From an uncultured Saprospiraceae bacterium (lineage in GTDB: Bacteria; Bacteroidota; Bacteroidia; Chitinophagales; Saprospiraceae), in contig CAKZUM010000021.1 in NCBI GenBank assembly GCA_937921525.1, forward strand, positions 1 to 64,000: DNA of 64,000 bases, written 5' to 3'. Position numbers and translations under genes: made by a program. Shown piece by piece: positions 1 through 7,987 of the stretch. The notes under the pieces were generated by a model. It was not told the origin of the DNA and did no database searches. It saw nothing but the letters and a program-made list of their open reading frames with translations. Numbering within the stretch: position 1 is the stretch's first letter; each line of letters begins with the position of its first letter.

Positions 1-1
1 A

Positions 2-49
2 AATGCAGGAATGCCAGTAGGTTTAAATGTTTTTTTTCATAACTTGTAA
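2..49 (+). CDS. possible 3' end of a truncated upstream gene
   Basis: An open frame enters from the left edge of the window and ends with TAA at 47-49; the visible residues are NAGMPVGLNVFFHNL. The fragment is too short to assign to a family. It could be the tail of a real gene that starts before the window or a chance open frame. Confidence 0.2.
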   Translation, partial: NAGMPVGLNVFFHNL

Positions 50-135
50 TCAGAATTAGTATAGTGAAGCAATATTGCTCTTACAAGGTACGCTTTTTTT
101 TAAAGCTGCGACGAAGGAGCTTTGTTCAACCTTGC

Positions 136-175
136 ATAGCCTTCCATAACCATTATGTATGGCTTAGTAGGCTAT
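136..175. repeat. imperfect stem-loop before the first module
   Basis: ATAGCC (136-141) pairs with GGCTAT (170-175), and inside it CCATA (144-148) pairs with TATGG (158-162). The structure sits just before GTTATGTG (184-191), whose reverse complement CACATAAC lies at 3298-3305, at the end of the next two genes. It could be a recombination-site-like fold of the attC kind or the terminator of an upstream gene. The sequence alone does not decide. Confidence 0.3.
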
Positions 176-212
176 TCTTGACCGTTATGTGCAAGTAATA
201 AGAAAAATCAAA

Positions 213-1385
213 ATGAGTGAAAAACCAGAAAAGAAAAATATTTCTCAAGAGAGAACCAATAAAGAAAAAGTCATTATCGCTTTTTTTATTGGAGTTATAT
301 TTTCGATTTGTATAAGCTTATATGGATTGCATATGATTGCGGATAATGTTAAAGAGCTAATTGTTGGATTCATATTAATCGTTTCAATTCTAAGTATATT
401 ATTTTTCTTTATTACTCTAAATAAAGAATGGGTATTTAAGAAAGCTTTTGGAATTTCTCATTCAGATATTAATGACATAAAAACAACATCAACAGAATTA
501 TTAGGTAGTTTAGTTAAGAGAGATTGGAACAGAGCGGAACAAAAAATAGATGAAACTATTAGTAAAGCAAGTGCTTGGTATGTATGGATTTCTTATCGAA
601 GGTGGGTAATATTTGTTTTCTATTCTTTATTTATTGGATTTGCTGGATTGTTAGGTTCCGTACTCATTTATAATCAAAATAGAATCATTGAAAGACAAGA
701 TGTATTGCTTAGGGAACAAAATGGATTAATAAGTACTCAGACGATAGCTTTAACTTCAATCGAAAAAAGGAATTCAAATCTTACACAATTGAATAATGTA
801 ATTAACAGTATTGATGATGAGTTAAAATCTGACTATGGTTCTAATGCGACAAGAGATTTATCTCCTGAATTAATAGGAAGGATTTCTGCTTTAACAAATC
901 TATTTAAACCATACAAAGCAATTGAAGATGATACATTGTCTCAAACTATCAGCCTTGAAAGAGGTCAACTTTTGATATATTTAGTAAATAGTAATTTGTC
1001 AAAAGAAACGTATGATAATATCTACTCACAATCAGATTTTTCCTATTCAGAATTAAGGAATGCAACACTTAATAATAGATATTTCAAAAGAGTAAGGTTA
1101 AACAATTCCAGAATTGAGCAAGCATATCTCAATAATTCTGATTTTTCTAATGCGGAACTAAAAAATGTAAATTTCAAAAGAACCTCAAATCAATTCACAA
1201 AATTTGATGGAGCTAATATTAGAAATAGTAATTTTCAAAAAGCGTTATTGGATGGTGCTAACTTTAATCAAAGTATTTTAGATGATACAGACTTCACAAG
1301 TGCAACAATTAGAAATAGTAAATTTAATAATCTTAAATCTTCAAAAGGTATAAAAATTGATGATTCCAGAATACTTAATAAATAA
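213..1385 (+). CDS. membrane pentapeptide-repeat protein (module 1)
   Basis: The ATG at 213 (MSEKPEKK) is preferred; an in-frame GTG at 189 lies inside the flanking repeat. The protein has two membrane segments near residues 19-40 and 48-68 and a third near 132-153 ending in GLLGSV, followed by a short coiled stretch. A conserved block with RDLSPEL and ERGQLL follows, then pentapeptide repeats from about residue 275 (SDFSYSEL, SDFSNAEL, GANFNQS) that should fold as a right-handed beta-helix. It pairs with the PIN-like gene that starts 2 bases after its stop. The protein at 4258 is a clear paralogue sharing the GLLGSV, RDLSP and ERGQLL blocks. Molecular function is unknown; a scaffold or sensor role at the inner membrane is inference. 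Confidence 0.8.
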   Translation: MSEKPEKKNISQERTNKEKVIIAFFIGVIFSICISLYGLHMIADNVKELIVGFILIVSILSILFFFITLNKEWVFKKAFGISHSDINDIKTTSTELLGSLVKRDWNRAEQKIDETISKASAWYVWISYRRWVIFVFYSLFIGFAGLLGSVLIYNQNRIIERQDVLLREQNGLISTQTIALTSIEKRNSNLTQLNNVINSIDDELKSDYGSNATRDLSPELIGRISALTNLFKPYKAIEDDTLSQTISLERGQLLIYLVNSNLSKETYDNIYSQSDFSYSELRNATLNNRYFKRVRLNNSRIEQAYLNNSDFSNAELKNVNFKRTSNQFTKFDGANIRNSNFQKALLDGANFNQSILDDTDFTSATIRNSKFNNLKSSKGIKIDDSRILNK

Positions 1386-1387
1386 GA

Positions 1388-3304
1388 ATGAAGCAATTTG
1401 ACATATTTAGAATTAATTGTTGGCTTGAAGATTTAGAAGACCAGAAATATGAATCCTCTATAAGTGCGATTGCTAATGAATATTTGATGACCATAGAAAA
1501 TCAAGAATGTTTAAGAAATCAGATTTTTGATTTCATCAAAAATAATCTTGGTATTAGAATAAATTATGAAAAATTCAAAAAGATAATCAACAATGACCTT
1601 AATTACACAAAAGAAGCTTCTGACAATGATGTTTACGTTAGATTAAATGAAGAAGCAATTCAGAAATTTAGAGAACGAACTGAAAAACATTCAATAGAAA
1701 CCTTCATAAATAGATTTTGCAAGCAAAGTAAGTGGACTGAGTACGAAAAAAAAATCAAAAATCTATTTTTAAAAAGCTTATACATTAATATTAATTCTTT
1801 TGCAATCAATGACTTACGAACTCTGATTTCTGAAAGCATTAAAAAAGAAAATGAAAACCCTAAAGAAATTGAGGCTTTTAATTCTTTCTTAGAATGGGAA
1901 AATGATGAGAAGAATAAATCTATATATGCTTTATTCTCAAAATCAATTGAGTTTGCAATTCTTACCTCTGGACGAGGGGTATCTTCAATAGATAAAAGTA
2001 TATTTACTAATAAAACATATTATTTAGATACTAATATTATAATTAGAGCTTTAGGTGTTGACGGTCCACAAAGAAAAGATAGCACACTCTCAATAATTGA
2101 ATCATGCTGCCATGACGGGATAAAATTTAAAATTTCAAAAGTAACTTACGACGAAATATATAAGAATCTAAATAATAGAACTAAAGATGTAGCAAGAAAA
2201 ACAACTCCACAAAGCGAGGCCTTATTGACACAAATTATTGACGACCTGCCATTTAATAACTCATTTGAAACAGATTATTTGCATAAAAGGAAAGCAGGAA
2301 AGGTTAATTCACCAAATAAATATCGTTTAAGTTTGGAAAAGGAGTTTCAACAGTTATGTGATAGATTTGAAATTGTAACTGAACCTATAAAAGGGATAAA
2401 GCAAAGCGAATTGAAAGATTTACAGGACTACTTGCTTGAACAAAAAAAAATGAAATTAGGAAAATGGGCATATTCTATTGGTGCTGCTCAAGTTGATGCT
2501 AAAAATATTTTATATGTTAGACTGATAAGGGGTGCAAATAACTATAATTACAAAGATATCAAATCCTTTTATTTAACTACTGATACAACGTTGAATGACA
2601 TAATGGTAGATGTTGATAGAAATGTCATTGCAGAAACCATTCTTCCGTCACAGTTATTCGTCATACACAATTCATTTCACAAAAAAACGGAAGAAGATGA
2701 CTATAATGATTTCATTAAGTATATAAAAATTAGACGCACTGACTTCAAGTTACCTGGCAAAGAAATTTTTAATTTTATCGAGCAAGTTCAAGAATCCACT
2801 ACAAGTAAAGATGAAGTTGTATCAACAGTTAAAGCCTATGCTAATTTTCGATTTGAGAATAGATTTAATTCTTCAAGTAATTCTAAACAGAAAATGCCAA
2901 CAGTAAAAGAATTTACTGCAACTCATTTACAAAGAGAATTGGGTGAAGCCAAACTTCAAGTCCAGCAATTGGAGATTGCAAGAAAAGAGGCTATTAATAA
3001 TTTAGGGGTGATTTTTAAACGATCGAAATATGGAGCATACATTATAGAAGTTGTTATATTGTCAATCGTTGCACTATTAGTTCATCTTGTAAATAAAAAT
3101 ATTAGTAGCACTCTAACCGTTATTTTAGGAATCTTAATTTTTAGAGTTGTACTTCTCTTAATGAAGGATAAATTTGGGATAAATAAAGCAGTTAGAAATT
3201 TTTTATTTGACTTTCAACTGAAATTTGAGAGTTTCTATTCTGTACATCCTAATGATGAAAGTTACCTCAAAAAAATAGAAAAATATAAAGCAAACGCCAC
3301 ATAA
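1388..3304 (+). CDS. membrane-anchored PIN-domain nuclease-like protein (module 1)
   Basis: This 638-residue protein starts 2 bases after the pentapeptide gene, so the two are almost certainly co-transcribed. The centre resembles a PIN ribonuclease fold: YYLDTNIIIRALG gives Asp214 after a beta-strand, VTYDEI gives Glu256, QVDAKN gives Asp370 and LTTDTTL gives Asp399, matching the usual acidic quartet in order. The first 200 residues are helical and unassigned. A coiled stretch near 510-540 leads to two C-terminal membrane helices near 550-567 and 575-592. PIN domains usually cleave RNA; the substrate here is unknown. The pairing with a membrane scaffold suggests a defence or toxin role, which is inference. 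The stop codon lies inside CACATAAC, a sequence inverted upstream of gene 1. Confidence 0.6.
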   Translation: MKQFDIFRINCWLEDLEDQKYESSISAIANEYLMTIENQECLRNQIFDFIKNNLGIRINYEKFKKIINNDLNYTKEASDNDVYVRLNEEAIQKFRERTEKHSIETFINRFCKQSKWTEYEKKIKNLFLKSLYININSFAINDLRTLISESIKKENENPKEIEAFNSFLEWENDEKNKSIYALFSKSIEFAILTSGRGVSSIDKSIFTNKTYYLDTNIIIRALGVDGPQRKDSTLSIIESCCHDGIKFKISKVTYDEIYKNLNNRTKDVARKTTPQSEALLTQIIDDLPFNNSFETDYLHKRKAGKVNSPNKYRLSLEKEFQQLCDRFEIVTEPIKGIKQSELKDLQDYLLEQKKMKLGKWAYSIGAAQVDAKNILYVRLIRGANNYNYKDIKSFYLTTDTTLNDIMVDVDRNVIAETILPSQLFVIHNSFHKKTEEDDYNDFIKYIKIRRTDFKLPGKEIFNFIEQVQESTTSKDEVVSTVKAYANFRFENRFNSSSNSKQKMPTVKEFTATHLQRELGEAKLQVQQLEIARKEAINNLGVIFKRSKYGAYIIEVVILSIVALLVHLVNKNISSTLTVILGILIFRVVLLLMKDKFGINKAVRNFLFDFQLKFESFYSVHPNDESYLKKIEKYKANAT

Positions 3305-3522
3305 CAATCAACGGCTCGATAGGAGAATAAGAGAATATGCATATAGTAATGTTTAGCAGGAATCCTTTCTTTATTCTGACTCCAAGGGAAAGGCCAAGGG
3401 ACATGTGTGCATAGTGGTATGATCTCCTTGGCGTTACCTGTAAGAAAAGTTTAATGAAAGTACCTTCAATATACCACAGACATCAAAAAAAACAATAAGC
3501 AACAATTAATCGAATAAATCAT
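3305..3522. other. intergenic region between the two modules
   Basis: No open frame of note is present in this 218-base gap. It begins within CACATAAC (3298-3305) and contains a possible long-range pairing of CCAAGG near 3384 with CCTTGG near 3425, followed by CGTTACC. The arrangement of an inverted AAC/GTT core pair around module 1 recalls gene-cassette boundaries, but a convincing attC site could not be built by eye. Confidence 0.3.
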
Positions 3523-4254
3523 ATGCTTAGTAAAATTCTAAAATCACCTCTTACCTACTCGATTTTATTTTTGATATTTCTTTTTTGTCTTATTGAGCGA
3601 AGAGCTTCTAACCAATTAAATGTAATTCCAACAGAATTAGAAAAACGACATTCTACAAATAGTAAAGAATCAAAAACACAAGATTTGAAAAGACAAATAA
3701 TTAATAATGAACTTAAGCGCTCTGAATCAAATCGAAAAATAATTACAAATAAGATTTCCAAGATACAAAAGATAATGACATCACAGACTCTGCCGCAATT
3801 AAAAGAACTGTCAAATTCTTATGAAGATCTTTTAGACGTAACCAATATATTCGTAAAAGCGAACAGCAGTGAGATAGTAACCATACAGGAAGAATTCACA
3901 AATGTTTTTTCGCAATTAGATTCTAATAATAGTCTTGTAAGGGACTCCAATGATTCCATTCGGTCTGTGATTGGTGATATAAATTTGCATGAAAATTCTA
4001 ATTTTCGATTTCTAGAACAATATCTGAGTAACCTTACAAATCCATTTTTGCAATTACTTATTCAAGTAGGAAATTCACAAACAGACTCAAATGGTAGACC
4101 AATCATTTTAATGCATAATGCGCTTATAGTCGCCAAAAATGAATCAGAACGTATTAAGATCAGAGATTATGTAAAGCGTTGGCATAGTGAAACAAAGCAT
4201 AATATAGATAGATTCTATGAAGTTGTAGAGAAAATGAAAAAAATATCAAACTAA
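3523..4254 (+). CDS. unknown one-helix membrane protein (module 2)
   Basis: I do not recognise the family. The 243-residue protein has one N-terminal membrane segment (about residues 9-25, SPLTYSILFLIFLFCLI) with the bulk predicted outside the membrane. The rest is polar and helical, with a likely coiled coil at about 45-85 and a C-terminal helical region containing RDYVKRWHSETKHN. It ends 3 bases before the second pentapeptide gene, so the two form an operon-like pair. It occupies the partner role that the PIN-like protein has in module 1, although the partner lies upstream here rather than downstream. Confidence 0.6.
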   Translation: MLSKILKSPLTYSILFLIFLFCLIERRASNQLNVIPTELEKRHSTNSKESKTQDLKRQIINNELKRSESNRKIITNKISKIQKIMTSQTLPQLKELSNSYEDLLDVTNIFVKANSSEIVTIQEEFTNVFSQLDSNNSLVRDSNDSIRSVIGDINLHENSNFRFLEQYLSNLTNPFLQLLIQVGNSQTDSNGRPIILMHNALIVAKNESERIKIRDYVKRWHSETKHNIDRFYEVVEKMKKISN

Positions 4255-4257
4255 AAC

Positions 4258-5505
4258 ATGAAGAAATATTTCATTTTCTTACTAGGATTGTTAGGTGGAG
4301 TCACCCTCTGTATTTTACTATATGAGTACGGCTTAGAATTTATTGTTAACTACTTTGATGATTCAATAGTTACATACATTCTTATCTCATTAATTCTACT
4401 TTCAGCGGCATTGGCTGTATTCTTTGCTGTTGATAAATCAATAACTAAGCTTGAAGATTCATTATTGGTTGAACCAGAAATAGACTTCAATAAAATTATT
4501 AAGGAGCGAAAATGGAACTCAATTAACCTACTAATAAAAAAGAATCAGAAAAAGGTTCTGGCAATGTATTCTCGTTTCAGTATTATGAACTGGACTTTTA
4601 GAGCGATTGGACTAATCATAGTTGGATTTGTTGGTCTATTGGGTTCTGTACTTTTGCACAATCAGAACGAACTAATAAAGAAGCAAAATATAAGACTCGA
4701 TCAACAAACTTATCTTCAAGAGGCAGAACGTAGAAGTTCATTGGTCTTTTTATTTAGTAACATAATGGATGCTATCAATGTGGAGATTTCAAACGACTAT
4801 AATCAAAATAATATTCGAGACTTGTCTCCTCAATTAACGGGAAGAATAATAGCCCTTGCGAATAGATTAAAACCGTATTACTTTATGCAAGGGGATTCTC
4901 TTATTGAAAGTCAAATAAGTCCAGAAAGAGGTCAATTACTTGTCACCCTGATTGAAAGTCATTTGGCAGATAGTACCTTTTCTCAGATAAAACAGCGGTC
5001 AAACTTTAGTTTTTCTGACTTAAATCAAGCCAACCTATCAGGAGTTGACTTAAGTGGAATAAATCTTAAGAATTCAAATATGGTAGGCGCAAATCTTTCT
5101 GGCGCGAAATTATATGGTTCAGATTTTACGGATTCAGATTTAAGTGGAGCAAATTTTTCTAATGCTAAGATACTTGAAACTATATTTGATGATGCAAATT
5201 TATATCGTTCTAATTTTAGAAAAGCAATGGGAACTACTCCTGTTTTTTCTAATTCAAATTTAACAAGATCTAACTTGCAGGATACTAAATTTGATATACC
5301 TATTTTTGACAATACAATTCTAGATAGTGTGATTGTTGATTGTGACTTTATAATTAATCTTATTCATCAAGAAGAGGAAAATGAAATGGATTTAGGAATT
5401 AATGCTATATTAGAAACGTATTCTCTTGATACAATTAAATCGCAAGACTATGAGAAATATAAACCTAGATGTAGATTTGTTAGCAAAGGGGCAAAAAATA
5501 ATTAG
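4258..5505 (+). CDS. membrane pentapeptide-repeat protein (module 2)
   Basis: The 415-residue protein has membrane segments near residues 5-25, 38-60 and 115-135 (the last ending in GLLGSV), then the same conserved block as its paralogue at 213 (RDLSPQL, SPERGQLL). Pentapeptide repeats run from about 245 to 350 in the A(N/D)LSG style (NLSGVDLSG, NLSGAKLYG, DLSGANFSN), more regular than in module 1. A non-repeat tail of about 50 residues follows. Two copies of one scaffold-like gene with two unrelated partners within 5.5 kb suggest an exchangeable partner system. The biochemical role is unknown. Confidence 0.8.
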   Translation: MKKYFIFLLGLLGGVTLCILLYEYGLEFIVNYFDDSIVTYILISLILLSAALAVFFAVDKSITKLEDSLLVEPEIDFNKIIKERKWNSINLLIKKNQKKVLAMYSRFSIMNWTFRAIGLIIVGFVGLLGSVLLHNQNELIKKQNIRLDQQTYLQEAERRSSLVFLFSNIMDAINVEISNDYNQNNIRDLSPQLTGRIIALANRLKPYYFMQGDSLIESQISPERGQLLVTLIESHLADSTFSQIKQRSNFSFSDLNQANLSGVDLSGINLKNSNMVGANLSGAKLYGSDFTDSDLSGANFSNAKILETIFDDANLYRSNFRKAMGTTPVFSNSNLTRSNLQDTKFDIPIFDNTILDSVIVDCDFIINLIHQEEENEMDLGINAILETYSLDTIKSQDYEKYKPRCRFVSKGAKNN

Positions 5506-5703
5506 GATATTTTTAAATAAAAACAAATAAAAGGATGCCACTAGATAAAATGGACGTCGTTAGTGATAATAGAATAGATAATCAAAATGAAATTCCCAAT
5601 GTTATCTGATAATTGTATTTATATACTCATACGATGTCTCTTAAAATAGATAAAGACAATATGCTGTACACTTATTTCAATACGCTAACAAAATTTATTT
5701 TTT

Positions 5704-6519
5704 CTATTCCCGTGAAAAATATTGCACCGCTTCCCGCATTTCCAATATACCCACCATCAACAACTCCGGATACCGATAAGTATAATAAGTCCAATCCAGT
5801 AATTCCTCCTGATGTGCTTTCTCATGCAAAGGGGTATAGATACCAAAATAACCGCACAAATATGCGGCACCCAATTCACATACAAGTTTCTCTTGATAGA
5901 AACCCGTAGGATATCGAAATAATAACTTATTAGGAGAAATTCGGTTCAAGTGTTGAGCACTCCCAGTCCAAGCAATCAAAGCTTTAAATAAATGCCAGTA
6001 GTAGTAGATAGAATCCTTTTTTATTACTGGAATTTTAACTACTTCTTTAGCAGCATCCCAATGAGCTATTCTATTAAGTGTTCTGTCAATAGGGACCGTT
6101 TGAAGTAGGGTAGTGAGCCATTTATCAATTTTAGTATACACTAACCGCTCTTCCAAGGATTGTTGGGGAATAGCAATATCAATTCCTTTGATAGAACTTA
6201 TATTATAGATAGGAAAACGTTTGACCTGATTAGAAGCAGTATAATATATAAATTCCGCTTTAGTATTCTTTTGAATTTTTCCACCTAGTTGCTGTACTTG
6301 TTTCCATGATAGATAATAGGGGAGGGGATAGTCCGTAGTAAAATTACAAAGCAGCCAACTAATACCATTAATATAACGTTGGTCGGTATAGGTACGAGCA
6401 ACACCATAGGGAGAAAAACCTTGTCGCCAAGGAATGATTCCTTGTTTCAGTAGGTTTAATATTCTAGCTTGAATGATGGGGAGATATGTATTAACTAGAG
6501 GTGTATTGATTTGCTGCAT
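5704..6519 (-). CDS. ArdC-like antirestriction protein with degenerate zinc motif
   Basis: The N-terminal 95 residues match the ArdC single-strand-DNA-binding domain pattern: IIPWRQGF, YINGISWLL, LSWKQVQQLGGKI. The C-terminal half corresponds to the ArdC zincin-like domain, recognised by AWTGSAQHLNR and EKLVCELGAAYL. The metal-binding HExxH that normally stands just before WTG is replaced by Lys179-Ala-Leu-Ile-Ala183, while Glu215 in the third-ligand region remains. Peptidase activity is therefore unlikely. ArdC proteins protect incoming conjugative DNA from restriction, and the DNA-binding half may suffice. It is the last gene of the transfer operon, 10 bases after traO. Confidence 0.75.
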   Translation of the reverse strand: MQQINTPLVNTYLPIIQARILNLLKQGIIPWRQGFSPYGVARTYTDQRYINGISWLLCNFTTDYPLPYYLSWKQVQQLGGKIQKNTKAEFIYYTASNQVKRFPIYNISSIKGIDIAIPQQSLEERLVYTKIDKWLTTLLQTVPIDRTLNRIAHWDAAKEVVKIPVIKKDSIYYYWHLFKALIAWTGSAQHLNRISPNKLLFRYPTGFYQEKLVCELGAAYLCGYFGIYTPLHEKAHQEELLDWTYYTYRYPELLMVGILEMREAVQYFSRE

Positions 6520-6529
6520 AATTTCAGTT

Positions 6530-7060
6530 TTAAAAATATACTCTAATACCCACCGCTAAAGCACCATTTCTGCCTAAATGATCGGTAAACATAAAACTAT
6601 TTCCAGCTCGTATATAAATAGACAGTTTTCTAGCCAGTGCCACATCTAGTTCTCCAAAAAACCGTAAACCTATACTTTCATTATTGATAGGGGTTTCTAA
6701 ATTTAATTGTTCCCGTCCAAACACCACACCACTCCCTAAATAGATGCTTAGATTATTTAGAGAGCTGTATTTGAGTCGTATTCCTTTAGCATAGGTCAGA
6801 CTAATTCGTTGTAGATTTAAGGACTCTATATTATACAAATCATCCGACTGCTTAGTTTTAGTATTATTCGCATAGACCAATCGGATTTCATCATAGATAT
6901 TCAAATGATAGTGTCCAGATACCTGAAATCCTTTAGTTAGTAAATGTCCTGCAGCAATAGAAAAGGAATTTGGAATGCGCTCTTGGGCGCTACTTGTTAT
7001 CGTAAATAATATCAAGACCCCTAATAGTGAAAATCTCATAGGCTTATTTAATTGGTTCAT
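6530..7060 (-). CDS. traO: TraO-like outer-membrane protein
   Basis: The start at 7060 (MNQLNKPMRFSLL) is preferred because it lies directly after the traN stop; the longest frame begins at 7078 and overlaps traN. A signal peptide ends near SSAQ. The remainder alternates aromatic and polar residues as in a small beta-barrel and ends in aromatic Phe (GIRVYF), a typical outer-membrane protein end. Position after traN and size match TraO of Bacteroidota conjugative elements, thought to be part of the outer-membrane end of the mating channel. Assignment rests mainly on order and fold pattern. Confidence 0.6.
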   Translation of the reverse strand: MNQLNKPMRFSLLGVLILFTITSSAQERIPNSFSIAAGHLLTKGFQVSGHYHLNIYDEIRLVYANNTKTKQSDDLYNIESLNLQRISLTYAKGIRLKYSSLNNLSIYLGSGVVFGREQLNLETPINNESIGLRFFGELDVALARKLSIYIRAGNSFMFTDHLGRNGALAVGIRVYF

Positions 7061-7061
7061 C

Positions 7062-7982
7062 TTATCTGATTGATTCAATCGGTAATTTGTTATAAGGGAT
7101 CGGCAAATAGATATTTCTACCTTCCTCTACTAACTCGATATAAAATATCTTTCCTTGTGGCACCGCTATTTTATCAAAGACCGCAACATAGGTATTGATC
7201 CTTTTAGGGGATACCCTAGATTCGTGATAATTAGCTATCAATAAAGGTGGAAAAATCGTCTCATTAATCGCTGATTTTTTCGGTCTTCTTTTATCTCGCA
7301 TTCCAAACTCCGTATAACTAATATCATAAGGGATAGCTCCTTGATTACGAACCTGATAGCTAATGAAACAATAGTCTTGACTATGATAGATACCTGTAAC
7401 TTTCAATAGAATATCTCCATGTCGTGCGCTGATGTAATCAAAGCGATTTTTATTCTTTAGTAGTCGTTCCGCTTTTTGTGATAGTTTATCTTGGTCTATA
7501 ACAGATTGAGGGGGTAAGTTTTTAGTAGAGCGATGATTTTTTTGGCTCGTAAAAATCACTTTTTGTTGTACTGGATTTGTTTTCTCTTCTTGTATATCAG
7601 AAGTATTATCCTGATTATCAATTGGTAAGCCTTTAATAGTCTTAGTTTGATCCTCTTCCAATAGCTGCTTAATACTATGACTGGTACGGATAAAGTAATT
7701 GAGTTTAGGACTTTCTGTGTACAAGACATAGAAACTATAGTAGTAATCATCCTTGGTAATGACAGTTAAATTGGTCCTACGCTGGCTTTTGAGCCCCTTT
7801 ACCCTCAAAATGTTATTGGTGTAACTGACAATAAAATTATCATTGTCTCCAATATCGGTATAGAGTATATCAGAAGGGAAAATTAAATGAGAAGTTTGAT
7901 TCTCTCTAATCTCAATCGTCTGGGATTGAGAGAAGGCAAATGGACCAATCAATAATAGAAAGTAAAATAGATATTTGCGCAT
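7062..7982 (-). CDS. traN: TraN (DUF4138, VirB9-like) mating-channel protein
   Basis: A signal peptide (LLLIGPFAFSQ) leads a 306-residue periplasmic protein. The C-terminal half carries the DUF4138/TraN signature: NQGAIPYDISYTEFGMRD with RRPKKSA and PPLL downstream, ending in short beta-strands. In CTnDOT-type systems TraN is the VirB9 counterpart that joins the VirB10-like TraM to form the outer-membrane core. The middle (about 115-175) is low-complexity and probably a linker. It is preceded by traM with 5 bases between. Confidence 0.8.
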   Translation of the reverse strand: MRKYLFYFLLLIGPFAFSQSQTIEIRENQTSHLIFPSDILYTDIGDNDNFIVSYTNNILRVKGLKSQRRTNLTVITKDDYYYSFYVLYTESPKLNYFIRTSHSIKQLLEEDQTKTIKGLPIDNQDNTSDIQEEKTNPVQQKVIFTSQKNHRSTKNLPPQSVIDQDKLSQKAERLLKNKNRFDYISARHGDILLKVTGIYHSQDYCFISYQVRNQGAIPYDISYTEFGMRDKRRPKKSAINETIFPPLLIANYHESRVSPKRINTYVAVFDKIAVPQGKIFYIELVEEGRNIYLPIPYNKLPIESIR

Positions 7983-7987
7983 AGCAT

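Noticed and set aside
5613-5909. Plus-strand 98-residue open frame
   Set aside because: It lies almost wholly antisense to the ArdC-like gene, which has clear family motifs.
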